A stretch of 64,000 nt of DNA from Thermostichus sp047461615 (GTDB lineage Bacteria; Cyanobacteriota; Cyanobacteriia; Thermostichales; Thermostichaceae), in NCBI RefSeq assembly GCF_047461615.1, contig NZ_JANSHI010000007.1:1-64000 (forward strand), written 5' to 3'. The position numbers were made by a program, and so were the translations under genes. Positions 25,736 through 34,682 of this stretch are shown here, piece by piece (within the stretch, counting starts at the first letter, position 1; each line of letters begins with the position of its first letter). The notes under the pieces are model-generated. The model ran no database searches and had not been told where the DNA came from. It saw nothing but the letters and a program-made list of their open reading frames with translations.

Positions 25736-27039
25736 GCGCTGCGGTGCCCAAGTCGTCGGTTGGAGAAAGCGACGCTGCCAGTTTTGGCCGCTCCTTTCTG
25801 GAGCACATTCTTAGCCAAATCCCGGAGGTGGAGGACTCCCACGCCACTCTGCGACAGCAGGCCCGTGCCCAACTGGCGGAACTGGGGATCCCCACTCCGC
25901 GCGAAGAGGACTGGAAATACAGCGACCTCTCGCCGCTAGTGGCCCACGCCTTTCGCCTGGCCAGCCCTGGGGAGGAGAATTTGAACCGGGCCACTCTGGA
26001 GCCCTGGCTGTGGTCGGAAAGCCGCCACAGCTATGCCGTCTTTGTCAACGGCTACTTCGCTCCCCACCTTTCTGACTTGAGCGGCCTGCCGTCGGCGCTG
26101 CGCCTTGCTCCCCTCAGCCAGGCTGCCTCTGGAGGGTTGCAAACCATCGCCAAGGTCGATGTCTTCAGCGCCCTCAACACCGCCCACCTAGGCGGCGGGA
26201 TCCAGATTGAGCTCTTGCCCCACGAGAAGGTTTTGCCGCCCTTGCACCTACTTTGGATAACCGTGGCCCCTGAAGGAGAGGCGGTTTTGGCCCAGCCCCG
26301 CTGCCTGCTGACTTTGCCAGCCTACAGCTCCCTCACCCTAATTGAAGACCACCTTTCCTGGGGCTCGGGGATCCCCTTCAGCAACGCGGTTACCGAGATT
26401 GCCCTGGAAGAAGGATCCCGCCTGCACCACGTCCTCCTCCAGCGGCAGGGATCCCAGGCCTTTCACATCAACCAAACCGCCGTGCGCCAGGGCCGCTACA
26501 GCCACTACCGGCTGCAGGCCCTCCAGTGGGGATCCCAGTTTTCCCGCCACAACCTGGAGCTGGCCCAGGTGGAGCCCCAGGCCCACACCCACCTGCAGGG
26601 GCTGACCCTATTGAGGGGATCCCAGCACAGCGACACCCACTCCCGCCTGCGGCATCAGGCCCCCCAGGGCAGCAGCCGCCAACTGCACAAGTGCATTGTC
26701 GACGAGACAGCCCGTGCCGTCTTCAGCGGGCGCATTCTGGTCAGCCGAGAAGCCCAACTGACCGACGCGGCCCAAACCAACCGCAACCTCCTCCTAAGCC
26801 CCAAGGCGCGAGTGGATACCCGGCCCCAACTGGAGATCTTCGCCGACAACGTCAAATGCACCCACGGAGCCACCGTGGGCCAACTGGAGGCGGAAGAGAT
26901 CTTCTACCTGCAAAGCCGCGGCATTCCCTTGGCCCAAGCCCGCCAACTGCTCACCTATGCCTTTGCCGCCGAGATCCTAGAGGGGATCCCTGTGGCTCAA
27001 CTTCCCTCCCTAGTAGCCCAGCAGTTGGCGCACGGCTAA
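25732..27039 (+). CDS. sufD: Fe-S assembly protein SufD
   Basis: Beta-helix partner of SufB in the SufBC2D complex. 435 residues. Near residues 50-65 the typical IPTPREEDWKYSDLSPL is seen. The conserved core carries VDETARAVFSGRILVSREAQ and the C-terminal CTHGATVGQLEAEEIFYLQS followed by RGIPLAQARQLLTYAFAAEI. The conserved His in CTHGATVG is kept. Overlaps sufC by 4 bp. No sufS within 250 bp downstream; the next gene is a cyAbrB regulator. Confidence 0.96.
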   Translation: MSAAVPKSSVGESDAASFGRSFLEHILSQIPEVEDSHATLRQQARAQLAELGIPTPREEDWKYSDLSPLVAHAFRLASPGEENLNRATLEPWLWSESRHSYAVFVNGYFAPHLSDLSGLPSALRLAPLSQAASGGLQTIAKVDVFSALNTAHLGGGIQIELLPHEKVLPPLHLLWITVAPEGEAVLAQPRCLLTLPAYSSLTLIEDHLSWGSGIPFSNAVTEIALEEGSRLHHVLLQRQGSQAFHINQTAVRQGRYSHYRLQALQWGSQFSRHNLELAQVEPQAHTHLQGLTLLRGSQHSDTHSRLRHQAPQGSSRQLHKCIVDETARAVFSGRILVSREAQLTDAAQTNRNLLLSPKARVDTRPQLEIFADNVKCTHGATVGQLEAEEIFYLQSRGIPLAQARQLLTYAFAAEILEGIPVAQLPSLVAQQLAHG

Positions 27040-27290
27040 TTTCCAGCAAACGGTGAGCACTTGCCGCTAGCTGAGGCTTTCTTCTTCCGGCTGTCTTGCC
27101 AAGCCATTTGGGCAAAACAAATCCCCTCTCTCTGCTGCTTTATCCAGAGCCAGAACAGCCGTTAAAGGCCCAATTGAGAAGAGCCTTTCTCCCCCAGAGT
27201 AAACACGACCTGGAGCAGAGCTGCAAGCTTTTGGTTGCAGAAGTACTTCAGGAGGTTATGATCCTAGAGAGGGCTTTAGGGTATTAGAAA

Positions 27291-27737
27291 ATGTCGGATA
27301 TACCACCACAACCTCTAACCGGGAAGGCTCTCTTGCAGAAGATAGAGGCTTTGGGGCACCTTTCGCGCCGGGAAACGGCAAAGCGCTGTGGCTATGTAAC
27401 CGTGACCAAGAACAACAAGCTCCGCGTCAACTTAAACGCTTTTTACGATGCGGTGCTGGCAGCAAAAGGTCTCAGCCTCGGCCCAAGTAGCCGTGAAAAG
27501 CGCGGTCGCGAGCCCTCCTTTCGCGTCAGCGTTCACAAAAATGGGCAGATCATCATCGGGTCTGCCTACACCAAGCAGATGAATCTCAAGCCTGGCGATG
27601 AGTTTGAGATCCACCTAGGCTACAAGCACATTCACCTCAAGCAGGTGTTAAACGGCCAGGTCATGGAAGACTCAGCCTCGGGAGAAGCTGCCCCCAAAAA
27701 GACGCGGGGCCGCCGGAAAAAAGCAGCAGGAGGTTGA
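27291..27737 (+). CDS. cyAbrB-family transcriptional regulator
   Basis: Cyanobacterial AbrB-like DNA-binding protein; relatives cyAbrB1/2 set carbon and nitrogen gene expression. 148 residues: an N-terminal conserved module (LTGKALLQKIEALGHLSRRE and TAKRCGYVT), then the C-terminal AbrB-type DNA-binding part (FRVSVHKNGQIIIGSAYTKQ MNLKPGDEFEIHLG) and a basic Lys/Arg tail. In cyAbrB proteins the AbrB domain is at the C-terminus, as here. ATG at 27291. A weak hairpin (27729-27746) overlaps the stop. The 251 bp before it contain no recognisable gene. Confidence 0.92.
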   Translation: MSDIPPQPLTGKALLQKIEALGHLSRRETAKRCGYVTVTKNNKLRVNLNAFYDAVLAAKGLSLGPSSREKRGREPSFRVSVHKNGQIIIGSAYTKQMNLKPGDEFEIHLGYKHIHLKQVLNGQVMEDSASGEAAPKKTRGRRKKAAGG

Positions 27738-27868
27738 AAACCTTCTGAGCAGAGGGAGCCCAGTTGAGCAACTGTTGCAGCAGGGCTGTTTTGCCTCTTC
27801 GCCCTCTTTAAGAGGGGATCCAAAGCCTAGGTTCACCAAGCGTGCCAACCCTAGATTTGAGGATCCCT

Positions 27869-29254
27869 ATGCCGCAGACGGTTCAACCTCCCCTCCAGTT
27901 TCTGCCGCCACGATTGACGCCTTGGGTGGTTCGTTTTGTCCAAACCGGCTTGCCTTTTTGGTTGCGCTGGACCAAAGGGATCCCGCGCGTTGAGGTGGAG
28001 GGAGGGGAGCGCTTGGCTCAGCTTTATCAGCAATTTGAAGCAGGCAAGATTCGCTTGTTGGTAGCCTTTCGCCACCCCACCCTCGATGACCCTCCCTGTC
28101 TGCTGTACCTGTTTGCTCACCTTTTGCCTCAGGTGGCCCGGCAACAGGGGATCCGGCTGCGGCAGCGGCCCCACGTCCTGTTTGTCTACGACCGCGGCCT
28201 GCCACTGTGGCTGGGGGCCATTGCCAGTTGGGGCTTGCCCCGGCTGGGCGGGATCCCCATTCTGCGGGGCCGTCTGGATCGGGCAGGGCTGAAGAGTTCC
28301 CGCGAGCAGCTAGTCTCAGGCCCCTATCCATTGGCCGTGGCACCCGAGGGAACCATCAACGGCATGAGTGGGCTGCTCAACCCCCTGGAGCCGGGGGTAG
28401 CCCAGTTGAGCTTTTGGGCAGTGGAAGATCTGCTCAAGGCAGGTCGGCCAGAGGAAGTGCTGATCCTACCCGTGGGCCTCTGCTATCAGTACTTGAGGGA
28501 TCCCCGGGCAGCCCTCGACAGGTTGCTCCGCCGCATGGAGGCCAACTGCCACCTGCCAACCGGGCGCTCAGCCCATGTCGGCAAAGAATCTCTCATGGCC
28601 CGCTTGCTCCGCTTGGCTGAACACCTCATTCAGACCCTGGAGAACTTTTACGAGCGCTTCTATGCCCCCGCCTTGCCTGCTGCAACTTGGGCCAAGCGGG
28701 GAGAAGGAGGGGATCTGCGGACACGTCTGCAAAGCTTATTGGATCTGGCTTTGCGCGTGGCTGAGCAGCGCTTTGGCTTGCAACCTCAGGGAGACCTCAT
28801 CGAGCGGCGACATCGCCTTGAGCAGGCAGGCTGGTCTTGGATCTACCGGGAAGATATTCCCGATGTTGCTGCCCTCTCTGCAGTAGAAAAAAGCCTAGCC
28901 GATCGCATTGCCTCGGAGGCCACTTTCCACCTCTGGCATATGCGCTTGGTGGAGACCCTAATGGTATTTGCCGTCCGCCCTCTGCCTGAGCAGCCCAGCC
29001 CGGAGGAACTGGCCGAAACTGCCCTGCGGCTGTGGAACCTCCTGGCTTGGATCAAAGGCCAGAATCCCTTGGTCGCTCCTCCTCAGTTGGGGCCGCGGCT
29101 AGCCCGTTTCCGCATCGGGGATCCCCTCTCCGTCTCAGAGCGCTGGCCCACCTACCAGGCCAACCGCCGGCAAGCTATCCAAGCTCTGACCCAGGATCTG
29201 CAGGCAGCAATGGAGCGGCTACTGCCCTCTCCTGTGGCCATCCCTGCGGGCTAA
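27869..29254 (+). CDS. PlsC-like acyltransferase family protein
   Basis: 461 residues. The N-terminal half is a glycerolphosphate acyltransferase-type domain: FRHPTLDDPP gives the catalytic H-x4-D, LGGIPILRGRLDR the second block, and APEGTINGMSG the glycerolphosphate-contact block. The C-terminal 230 residues are helical and specific to cyanobacterial homologues. Likely transfers an acyl chain to a lipid or lysophospholipid at the membrane; the substrate is unknown. The ATG at 27869, preceded by GAGGA, is preferred to the in-frame GTG at 27842. No long membrane segment is evident beyond the N-terminal hydrophobic patch (WVVRFVQTGLPFWLRW). Confidence 0.82.
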   Translation: MPQTVQPPLQFLPPRLTPWVVRFVQTGLPFWLRWTKGIPRVEVEGGERLAQLYQQFEAGKIRLLVAFRHPTLDDPPCLLYLFAHLLPQVARQQGIRLRQRPHVLFVYDRGLPLWLGAIASWGLPRLGGIPILRGRLDRAGLKSSREQLVSGPYPLAVAPEGTINGMSGLLNPLEPGVAQLSFWAVEDLLKAGRPEEVLILPVGLCYQYLRDPRAALDRLLRRMEANCHLPTGRSAHVGKESLMARLLRLAEHLIQTLENFYERFYAPALPAATWAKRGEGGDLRTRLQSLLDLALRVAEQRFGLQPQGDLIERRHRLEQAGWSWIYREDIPDVAALSAVEKSLADRIASEATFHLWHMRLVETLMVFAVRPLPEQPSPEELAETALRLWNLLAWIKGQNPLVAPPQLGPRLARFRIGDPLSVSERWPTYQANRRQAIQALTQDLQAAMERLLPSPVAIPAG

Positions 29255-29389
29255 CCCAAGCGAGCGTCCAAGAAGTTTTTTTAAGGCATTCTGGACAAAC
29301 AAGACAAATCTTTGCATTAGGAGAAGGGAAGCTTCTGGCTCTTGCGGTAGAAAGATAGCAAAAAGGATCAGAGGGGTTGGCCTTCGTCG

Positions 29390-29596
29390 ATGTCTGAAGA
29401 GCTGCTCCGCGCCATTCGCAAACGCGACCTCGAGGCCGCTACACTGGCTGTCCAGCAGCTGCGTTCCCAATGGCGTCTCAGTGAGGCAGCAATTACCTCG
29501 ATGGTGATGGTGGCCGTGGAGCGGTTAGCTTGGGATGAAGGCGATCGGGCCGCCGCCAGGTGGCTGTTGCGCTGCTGCTCCCGACGACGGCGCTAG
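29390..29596 (+). CDS. Small hypothetical protein
   Basis: 68 residues, helical, ending in a basic RCCSRRRR tail. No family recognised. GC-rich third codon positions match the neighbours and the ATG at 29390 is plausible, but the ribosome-binding site is weak. Its last 4 bp overlap the convergent pyk stop. Could be a chance open frame. Confidence 0.45.
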   Translation: MSEELLRAIRKRDLEAATLAVQQLRSQWRLSEAAITSMVMVAVERLAWDEGDRAAARWLLRCCSRRRR

Positions 29597-31434
29597 AAGC
29601 CTAAACCCTCGCTGCCGGCAGTAACCAGGCCTCTCTCCGCGTCCAAAGTAACAATAGCCCCGTCGCGGATGAGGCGCGTGGCATCTTTAACCCCCACCAC
29701 CACCGGCACTCCCAGTCGCAGAGCAATTACGGCTGCGTGGGAGGAGACGCCGTCCTCTTCAGTAATGACTCCAGCCGCCTGCTTGATCGCCTCTACATAG
29801 CTAGCATCAGTAGCGCGGGCAACCAGGATATCGCCAGGGGTAATCTTGCTGGCCTCAAGGCCGGAGCGGAGAATACGGGCAGGGCCGCTGACGGTGCCTT
29901 TGCCAAACCCTCTGCCTCTAGCTACCACCGCCTTCACCACTTCTACCTTGATAAGGTCAGTGGAGCCGGAAATGCCCGGCAGGGTGCCGGCAGTGAGCAC
30001 CACCAAATCCCCGTCCTTGAGCAGGCCTTCTTCCTGGGCTACGTTAATGGCGGCTTGAAGGGTCTGGCGGCTGGTAGGCAAATCCAGAACCAACAGCGGG
30101 CGTACCCCCCACACCAACTGCAGCTGCCGCGCCACCTCCACATGGGGTGTTACGGCCAGGATGGGAGTGCGCGGGCGAAACCGCGAGACATTGCGGGCTG
30201 TGCCTCCGGTTTTGGTTAGGGTCATCACGGCTACCGCGTCCAGCTCCTCGGCAATTTCCCCCACGGCGCGGCTAATGGAATCGGCTATCAGGGCTTTGGG
30301 ACGCAGCGAATTATCCTCGGCACAGCTACCCCTAGTCTGGCTCAACTCTTGCCGGGCAAGAGCGCGCAGGTGGTGGCGGCGATCCGCGTAGAGGGGATTA
30401 AAGTAGTCCTGTTCGATGCGCAGGGCAATGCGGGCCATGGTGGCCACCGCCTCGACAGGATACTTGCCCACCGCCGTCTCGTTGGAGAGCATAACGGCAT
30501 CGGTGCCGTCCAAAATGGCATTGGCTACATCCGAGATCTCAGCGCGGGTGGGGCGAGGGCTATGGGCCATGCTGTCCAGCATCTGGGTAGCGGTGATGAC
30601 CGGGATCCCCAGGCAGTTGGCCATGGCGATGATCCGCTTCTGCAAGATCGGCACCTCTTCTGCCGGCAGCTCCACGCCCAGATCTCCCCGCGCCACCATC
30701 ACCCCGTCGCTAAGAGCCAGGATCTGGGGCAGTTGCTGGATAGCCTCGTGTTTTTCAATCTTGACGATGATGGGAACTCGCTTGCCAGCGGCAGCCATCA
30801 GTTCCCGCAGCTCCAGAACATCCGAGGGATCGCGGACAAAGCTGAGGGCCACCCAGTCGACCCCTTGGTTGAGGCCGAAGTAGAGGTCTTCTTTGTCTTT
30901 TTCGGTAACGGCGCGGATGCTGAGGCGCACGCCGGGGAAGTTCACTCCCTTGTTGTCGGAGAGGGTGCCGCCGACAATGGTGCGGCAGAAGAGCTCGCCC
31001 GCTGCCGGATCCACCGCCTCCACGCGCATCTCCACTCGACCGTCATCCAGAAGGATGGTTGCTCCCTCCGGCACCTCTTGGGCCAGCTTGTCGTAGGTAA
31101 CCCAACTGCGCTCCTGCGTTCCCAAAAGGGGTTTGCTGGTGAGGACAAACGGATCCCCGCTCTTGAGGGTAATCGGGCCTTCGGCAAACTTGCCCAGGCG
31201 GATCTTGGGCCCCTGCAGGTCTTGCAAAATGGCAACCTGGATCCCCAGATCCATCGCCGTTTGGCGGATGAGGCGGATGTTGCGGCGGTGGAGATCGTGA
31301 TCTCCATGGGAAAAGTTCAGGCGAAGGGTAGTTGCCCCTTGCAGGATCATTTCCCTGAGAATGGCTGGATCAGAGCTGGCGGGGCCGATGGTGGCAACAA
31401 TTTTGGTGCGTCGAAAAGAATCCCTCAAATGCAT
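29593..31434 (-). CDS. pyk: Pyruvate kinase with C-terminal PEP-mobilising domain
   Basis: Converts phosphoenolpyruvate and ADP to pyruvate and ATP in glycolysis. 613 residues, longer than the usual 470 because of an added C-terminal swivelling His-domain (ITEEDGVSSHAAVIALRLGV), known in other cyanobacterial and Geobacillus enzymes. The catalytic barrel has RRTKIVATIGPASS, LRLNFSHGDH, ILQDLQGPKIRLG, VMVARGDLGVELP and SNETAVGKYPVEAV. The ATG at 31434 is preferred to a GTG five codons earlier. The first 98 codons and upstream region are duplicated at 34683-35401. Its promoter faces a dead small gene at 31605. Confidence 0.96.
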   Translation of the reverse strand: MHLRDSFRRTKIVATIGPASSDPAILREMILQGATTLRLNFSHGDHDLHRRNIRLIRQTAMDLGIQVAILQDLQGPKIRLGKFAEGPITLKSGDPFVLTSKPLLGTQERSWVTYDKLAQEVPEGATILLDDGRVEMRVEAVDPAAGELFCRTIVGGTLSDNKGVNFPGVRLSIRAVTEKDKEDLYFGLNQGVDWVALSFVRDPSDVLELRELMAAAGKRVPIIVKIEKHEAIQQLPQILALSDGVMVARGDLGVELPAEEVPILQKRIIAMANCLGIPVITATQMLDSMAHSPRPTRAEISDVANAILDGTDAVMLSNETAVGKYPVEAVATMARIALRIEQDYFNPLYADRRHHLRALARQELSQTRGSCAEDNSLRPKALIADSISRAVGEIAEELDAVAVMTLTKTGGTARNVSRFRPRTPILAVTPHVEVARQLQLVWGVRPLLVLDLPTSRQTLQAAINVAQEEGLLKDGDLVVLTAGTLPGISGSTDLIKVEVVKAVVARGRGFGKGTVSGPARILRSGLEASKITPGDILVARATDASYVEAIKQAAGVITEEDGVSSHAAVIALRLGVPVVVGVKDATRLIRDGAIVTLDAERGLVTAGSEGLGF

Positions 31435-31604
31435 GTCCACTGTTCCCAAGGGAGAGCAGCCCAGATCCTTCCCCCACAGAGGGATCTCTCTGATTACGAT
31501 AACCCGTTATGTCTTTTTTGAGGCACCGCTTTTTTAAAATCCCCAGCGAGAGAGGATGGGAAAATAGGCAAAGCAGAGTGTAGAGATCCATCTGGAGTCG
31601 AGCG

Positions 31605-31847
31605 ATGCCGGTTGCCCCCGAATACGCCTTCCCCTTCGAGCACCATTAGAAGTTCTCTCTGGATAACCCCACTATCTCCAGCCCAGGGGTTTCCAAGCGG
31701 GAATACATAGCCAGCAGAGTACTGCAGGGTATCGTGAGCAATCCCCAGACTCCCGTCGGCGATTTGTCTCCTGAGCAACGACAGGCTTTGGTCTATACGG
31801 CGGTGTTGTTGGCAGATGATTTGTTGGTGGCCCTCGGCGCTCAGTAG
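31605..31847 (+). pseudogene. Small gene copy with in-frame stop (paralogue of 35159-35401)
   Basis: Same length (81 codons) and clearly homologous to the intact gene at 35159: MPVAPEYAFPFEHH, then TAG at 31647-31649 where the other copy has CAA, then KFSLDNPTISSPGVSKREY and LSPEQRQALVYTAVLLADDL. Divergent from pyk, with the same spacing as the second copy from its pyk fragment. It is the dead half of a 0.7-kb duplication. The upstream ATG could yield only a 14-residue peptide. Function of the family is unknown. Confidence 0.85.
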
Positions 31848-31935
31848 AGAGGTTCTTGAGATTGCAGCGCACCCTCTTGGGGTGAGGTTTAGGCCGAGGT
31901 TGACCGTTCGCGGCGGGGGGCCGTAGGCTCTGCTA

Positions 31936-32598
31936 CTACATACGCCGCAGCCGTTGAGTCAACTCTTCCCCCAAGCGCATCCATTCTGCCATCCCTTCGG
32001 GATTCACCTGTCGGTCATTTTGCCAAAGAATGAGGTGGGCGCCAGCTCCTTCGGCGCAATAGTTGGGATGCTGCTCCAAAAAACTGAGGACGCCGGGATG
32101 AAAACGTAGCCGAACTTGAGCTTCATCCTGTCCTCGCAAGAGATAGCTCCGAGAAAACTTAGGGTGGCTCTCGAAGTTGATATCTTGCATGCCAAAGGCT
32201 TTGGCGATGCCGTGGAAAAGGGCATTTTCGGGGTGCAGCCGAAAACGGGGCAGATGAAGATCCTCGTGATAGGCGTAGAAGACGGACTGGCGATAAGTGC
32301 TGGAACTCTTGCCACTGCCGCTGGTGTATTGGTAATCAAAAACGGTAATCTCAGTGCCATCGATCAGCCGCTTGGACATCGAATTATAGAAACGCCGCCC
32401 ATGGCCTCGTTCAAACAGTCCAAAGCCTGCTTGCAACAAGCGAGATCGAATCTCTTCAGGCAACTGGGCAGAAAAGCGCATTCCTAGCTGTGCAGCTACC
32501 CGCTCCAGAGCTTCTCGACGTTTCTTTTCGTGGTAAAGGGCTAGAGCCAAGATCCCGGCAGCCAGAGCTAAAAACAGGATAAAAAGAAGCCACTCCAT
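31936..32598 (-). CDS. Hypothetical membrane-anchored protein
   Basis: 220 residues. One N-terminal membrane segment (MEWLLFILFLALAAGILALA) is followed by a basic stretch and a soluble cytoplasmic domain with SRSYLLRGQDEAQVRLRFHP and FLEQHPNYCAEGAGAHLILW. I recognise no named family. Codon use is more mixed than in the neighbours but there are GGATCC sites close by, so it appears to belong to the host genome. ATG at 32598. It lies between the dead small gene and the left 37-bp repeat. Confidence 0.78.
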   Translation of the reverse strand: MEWLLFILFLALAAGILALALYHEKKRREALERVAAQLGMRFSAQLPEEIRSRLLQAGFGLFERGHGRRFYNSMSKRLIDGTEITVFDYQYTSGSGKSSSTYRQSVFYAYHEDLHLPRFRLHPENALFHGIAKAFGMQDINFESHPKFSRSYLLRGQDEAQVRLRFHPGVLSFLEQHPNYCAEGAGAHLILWQNDRQVNPEGMAEWMRLGEELTQRLRRM

Positions 32599-32699
32599 AC
32601 AGTCTCCCTCGGCTTAGCCACTGCAGTGCCTATCCCCACAATACCTGAGCGGATCCCCAAAAGGATCCCTGCCTTCTTCCGGCTCAGCCGACAAGCGGG

Positions 32700-32736
32700 G
32701 TTTCAGTCCCGTTTACCGGGATTATTTGATTGAGAC
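32700..32736 (+). repeat. 37-bp CRISPR-like direct repeat, left copy
   Basis: Begins GTTTCAGTCCCG and ends GATTGAGAC, with an inner hairpin TCCCG-TTTAC-CGGGA. Length, ends and central stem match cyanobacterial CRISPR repeats. Identical to 34646-34682; the match extends to 41 bp (32698-32738). Host-like sequence with GGATCC lies to its left, AT-rich alien sequence to its right. No spacer array follows. Confidence 0.7.
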
Positions 32737-32782
32737 TCATGTCCTATTGCCATCGTTGTGCATTGATAGACGTGCCCATGAT

Positions 32783-33679
32783 TCACTTGCAACTCTCAGA
32801 TGCTTCCGGTGGGTCGGGAATATTCAAAGCCACTTTTGCCTTGGCTAAAGCATCTCGATAGGCATAGGCGGCGGCGACAATTTTACCCCGCTGTTGGGCA
32901 TTCACCGAACTGTAGGGTTTGGTTATGACTTTTCCCGGAATGGTAAATTCCATAATGGTTGCCATCGCATTTTTATAGGCTTGATCAACCTCCGCTACCA
33001 AGGCCGGGTCAAGTTTGGATTTGTAGGGTTCAAATTGACTTTGAATCCCAATCCAGTTGTGCTTGAAAATTAAAATGCTTTGATCTGACCAGGTTTCTTC
33101 TTCACCGGAAATTTTTTTGGAAGGAATCTCCTCCGCCAAAGCTAACATTCCGGCAAAATTTAAAGATGAATTGAAATTTTTAGGATCGTTGAGTTTAGCA
33201 ATCAGGGATTTCACACTATCCACCAATTTTTCAGCATAGGGCACTGCCGCCGCCAAGTTATTGTCCCGATAGATAAGGGCTTCGATCCGGTGAATACTGC
33301 GATAATTTTCCGAAGTTTCCCCACCTTTAATGGCATAGGGGCGAGCATCAATAGCTTCATCTTCTTCGGGAAAACTAGCCGCATAAACTTCAATTTCTTC
33401 ATAGGGAGGACGAGCCTCTACATAAGCCTGCCGGGCACGATTAATATCCCCACTTTTTAGGGCGACCAGGAGATTTTCCGCTAACTTAAGCTGTTCATCC
33501 GCCCGTTTTTGCAAGTAGGCTAACCCCTCCATAACCTGCTGGGCATAGGGATCATTCATGGGAGAACTTTGAGTGACAGATTCAGAATTATTTGAAGTTG
33601 ACGATTGAAAAAAAGAACAGCTTACCAACATCCAGCAGACTAATACACTAATCAGGAAAGCAGACAAATACCGACGCAT
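32783..33679 (-). CDS. Imelysin/EfeO-type (M75) lipoprotein
   Basis: 298 residues. The signal peptide ends in a lipobox, CWMLVSCSF, so it is probably a membrane-anchored periplasmic lipoprotein. The imelysin-like domain shows ARPPYEEIEVYAASFPEEDE, the HxxE motif in SIHRIEALIYRD, and a C-terminal helical part. Homologues are EfeO/EfeM components of iron uptake or insulin-cleaving membrane proteases; a role in iron acquisition is inferred. AT-rich with many A/T third positions, no GGATCC, unlike its neighbours: horizontally acquired. ATG at 33679 has AAAGGAG upstream. No efeU or efeB nearby. Lies inside the repeat-bracketed segment. Confidence 0.88.
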   Translation of the reverse strand: MRRYLSAFLISVLVCWMLVSCSFFQSSTSNNSESVTQSSPMNDPYAQQVMEGLAYLQKRADEQLKLAENLLVALKSGDINRARQAYVEARPPYEEIEVYAASFPEEDEAIDARPYAIKGGETSENYRSIHRIEALIYRDNNLAAAVPYAEKLVDSVKSLIAKLNDPKNFNSSLNFAGMLALAEEIPSKKISGEEETWSDQSILIFKHNWIGIQSQFEPYKSKLDPALVAEVDQAYKNAMATIMEFTIPGKVITKPYSSVNAQQRGKIVAAAYAYRDALAKAKVALNIPDPPEASESCK

Positions 33680-34068
33680 AAACGACTCCTTTGGGGTAAA
33701 TAAGGTTAACGGGGTTTACAAGTGGCGATGGCAAACTTTTCAGGCTTACCATGACCTGCTCAAATCGCTTGGAATAATTGATCAAAATTTCTGAAATCAC
33801 TCCCTCCAGGCTGACAGTGAATCTGTAAAAAAACAACGCTCCCCAACCAAACTTAGGATAGAACAGTTAAGCAATGGGCAAGCTATGACTTTACCGGCGG
33901 CAAAGAACTCGCTAGGTTGCATTGCTCTTCAGTGTATACCTAAATGATAAATTCTGTCAACTAGCTGATTGTGGTTTTTTCGGTTGGCAGGGCTTGGTGA
34001 ACCCCAACGAGTCTGGAGGGTATCCGGGTGAAGCCCCGAAAAACAGGATTTCGGGTGGGGAACCGCTG
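33680..34068. other. Alien intergenic DNA with a structured G-rich stretch
   Basis: 389 bp between the imelysin gene and the thrB fragment, carrying the imelysin promoter. The right part (33970-34068) is G-rich and contains a perfect hairpin CCCGAAA-AACAGGA-TTTCGGG at 34035-34055 within GGTGAACCCC...GTGGGG. This part does not read as the missing thrB N-terminus. It may be a remnant of a structured RNA such as a group II intron domain, but that is only a guess. Confidence 0.35.
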
Positions 34069-34645
34069 ATTAGCCAGGGGGCGACGGTGGCGGGGGAAAA
34101 TTCAGCCTATCGGGCTTTTGCCCTGGTGTATGAACGCTTGGGGCAGGCGGTGCCAGCGGTGACGTTAACCCTGGAATTGGAGGTGCCTTTGGCGCGGGGG
34201 TTGGGCAGTTCGGCGACGGCAATTGTGGCGGGTCTGCGGGCAGCGCACTATTTCCTGGGGGAACCGCTCCCGGCTTCCCAGGTGTTGGCTTGGGGGGTGG
34301 CGTTGGAGGGGCATCCCGATAATGTGGTGCCTGCCTGGTGGGGGGGCTGTCGGTTGACCTGCGGGGAATGCGTTGCTGGGATTCCTTGGCATCCTGAAGT
34401 GACCCCCGTTTTGGCGATTCCTGAGTTTGCCTTATCTACGGCGGAGGCTCGAGCGGTGTTGCCGAGTCATGTCCCCTATCGGGATGCGGTGGCGAATCTG
34501 GGGGCGTTGGGGTGTTTGCTCCAGGGGTTGCAGCAGGGGTCGCCGGAATTGTTGCGGGCGGGGTTGCAAGACCGTTTGCATCAGCCCTACCGGCGGGGGT
34601 TGATTCCCGGTTATGACCTGGTGGAACGGGCGGCGCAGAGCCAGG
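34069..34645 (+). pseudogene. thrB: Homoserine kinase fragment
   Basis: Internal piece of a GHMP-family homoserine kinase, about 192 codons. It has GENSAYRAFALVYERLGQ, the ATP-binding PLARGLGSSATAIVAG, and EGHPDNVVPAWWGG. The N-terminal 40 residues (PATxANLGPGFD) are missing, and the C-terminal ISGAGPT block is missing because the frame runs into the 37-bp repeat at 34646. Codon use (many ggg, ttg and gtg codons) differs from host genes and there is no GGATCC, so this piece comes from another organism, probably another cyanobacterium. Confidence 0.85.
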
Positions 34646-34682
34646 GTTTCAGTCCCGTTTACCGGGATTATTTGATTGAGAC
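34646..34682 (+). repeat. 37-bp CRISPR-like direct repeat, right copy
   Basis: Identical to 32700-32736 in the same orientation, 1909 bp after it. It cuts the thrB fragment on its left (34645) and the pyk fragment on its right (34683), so both genes end precisely at it. Ends GTTTC/GAGAC with stem TCCCG/CGGGA. Confidence 0.7.

Noticed and set aside
27096..27287. 63-codon open frame between sufD and the cyAbrB gene
   Set aside because: Starts with TTG, has no ribosome-binding site and no recognisable family; more likely leader sequence.
31605..31847. Stop codon readthrough or recoding in the small gene
   Set aside because: The paralogue at 35159 has CAA at this site and two base changes are needed; simple inactivation is the easier reading.
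32700..34682. A functional CRISPR array
   Set aside because: Only two repeats, 1.9 kb apart, no spacers of normal size and no cas genes nearby.
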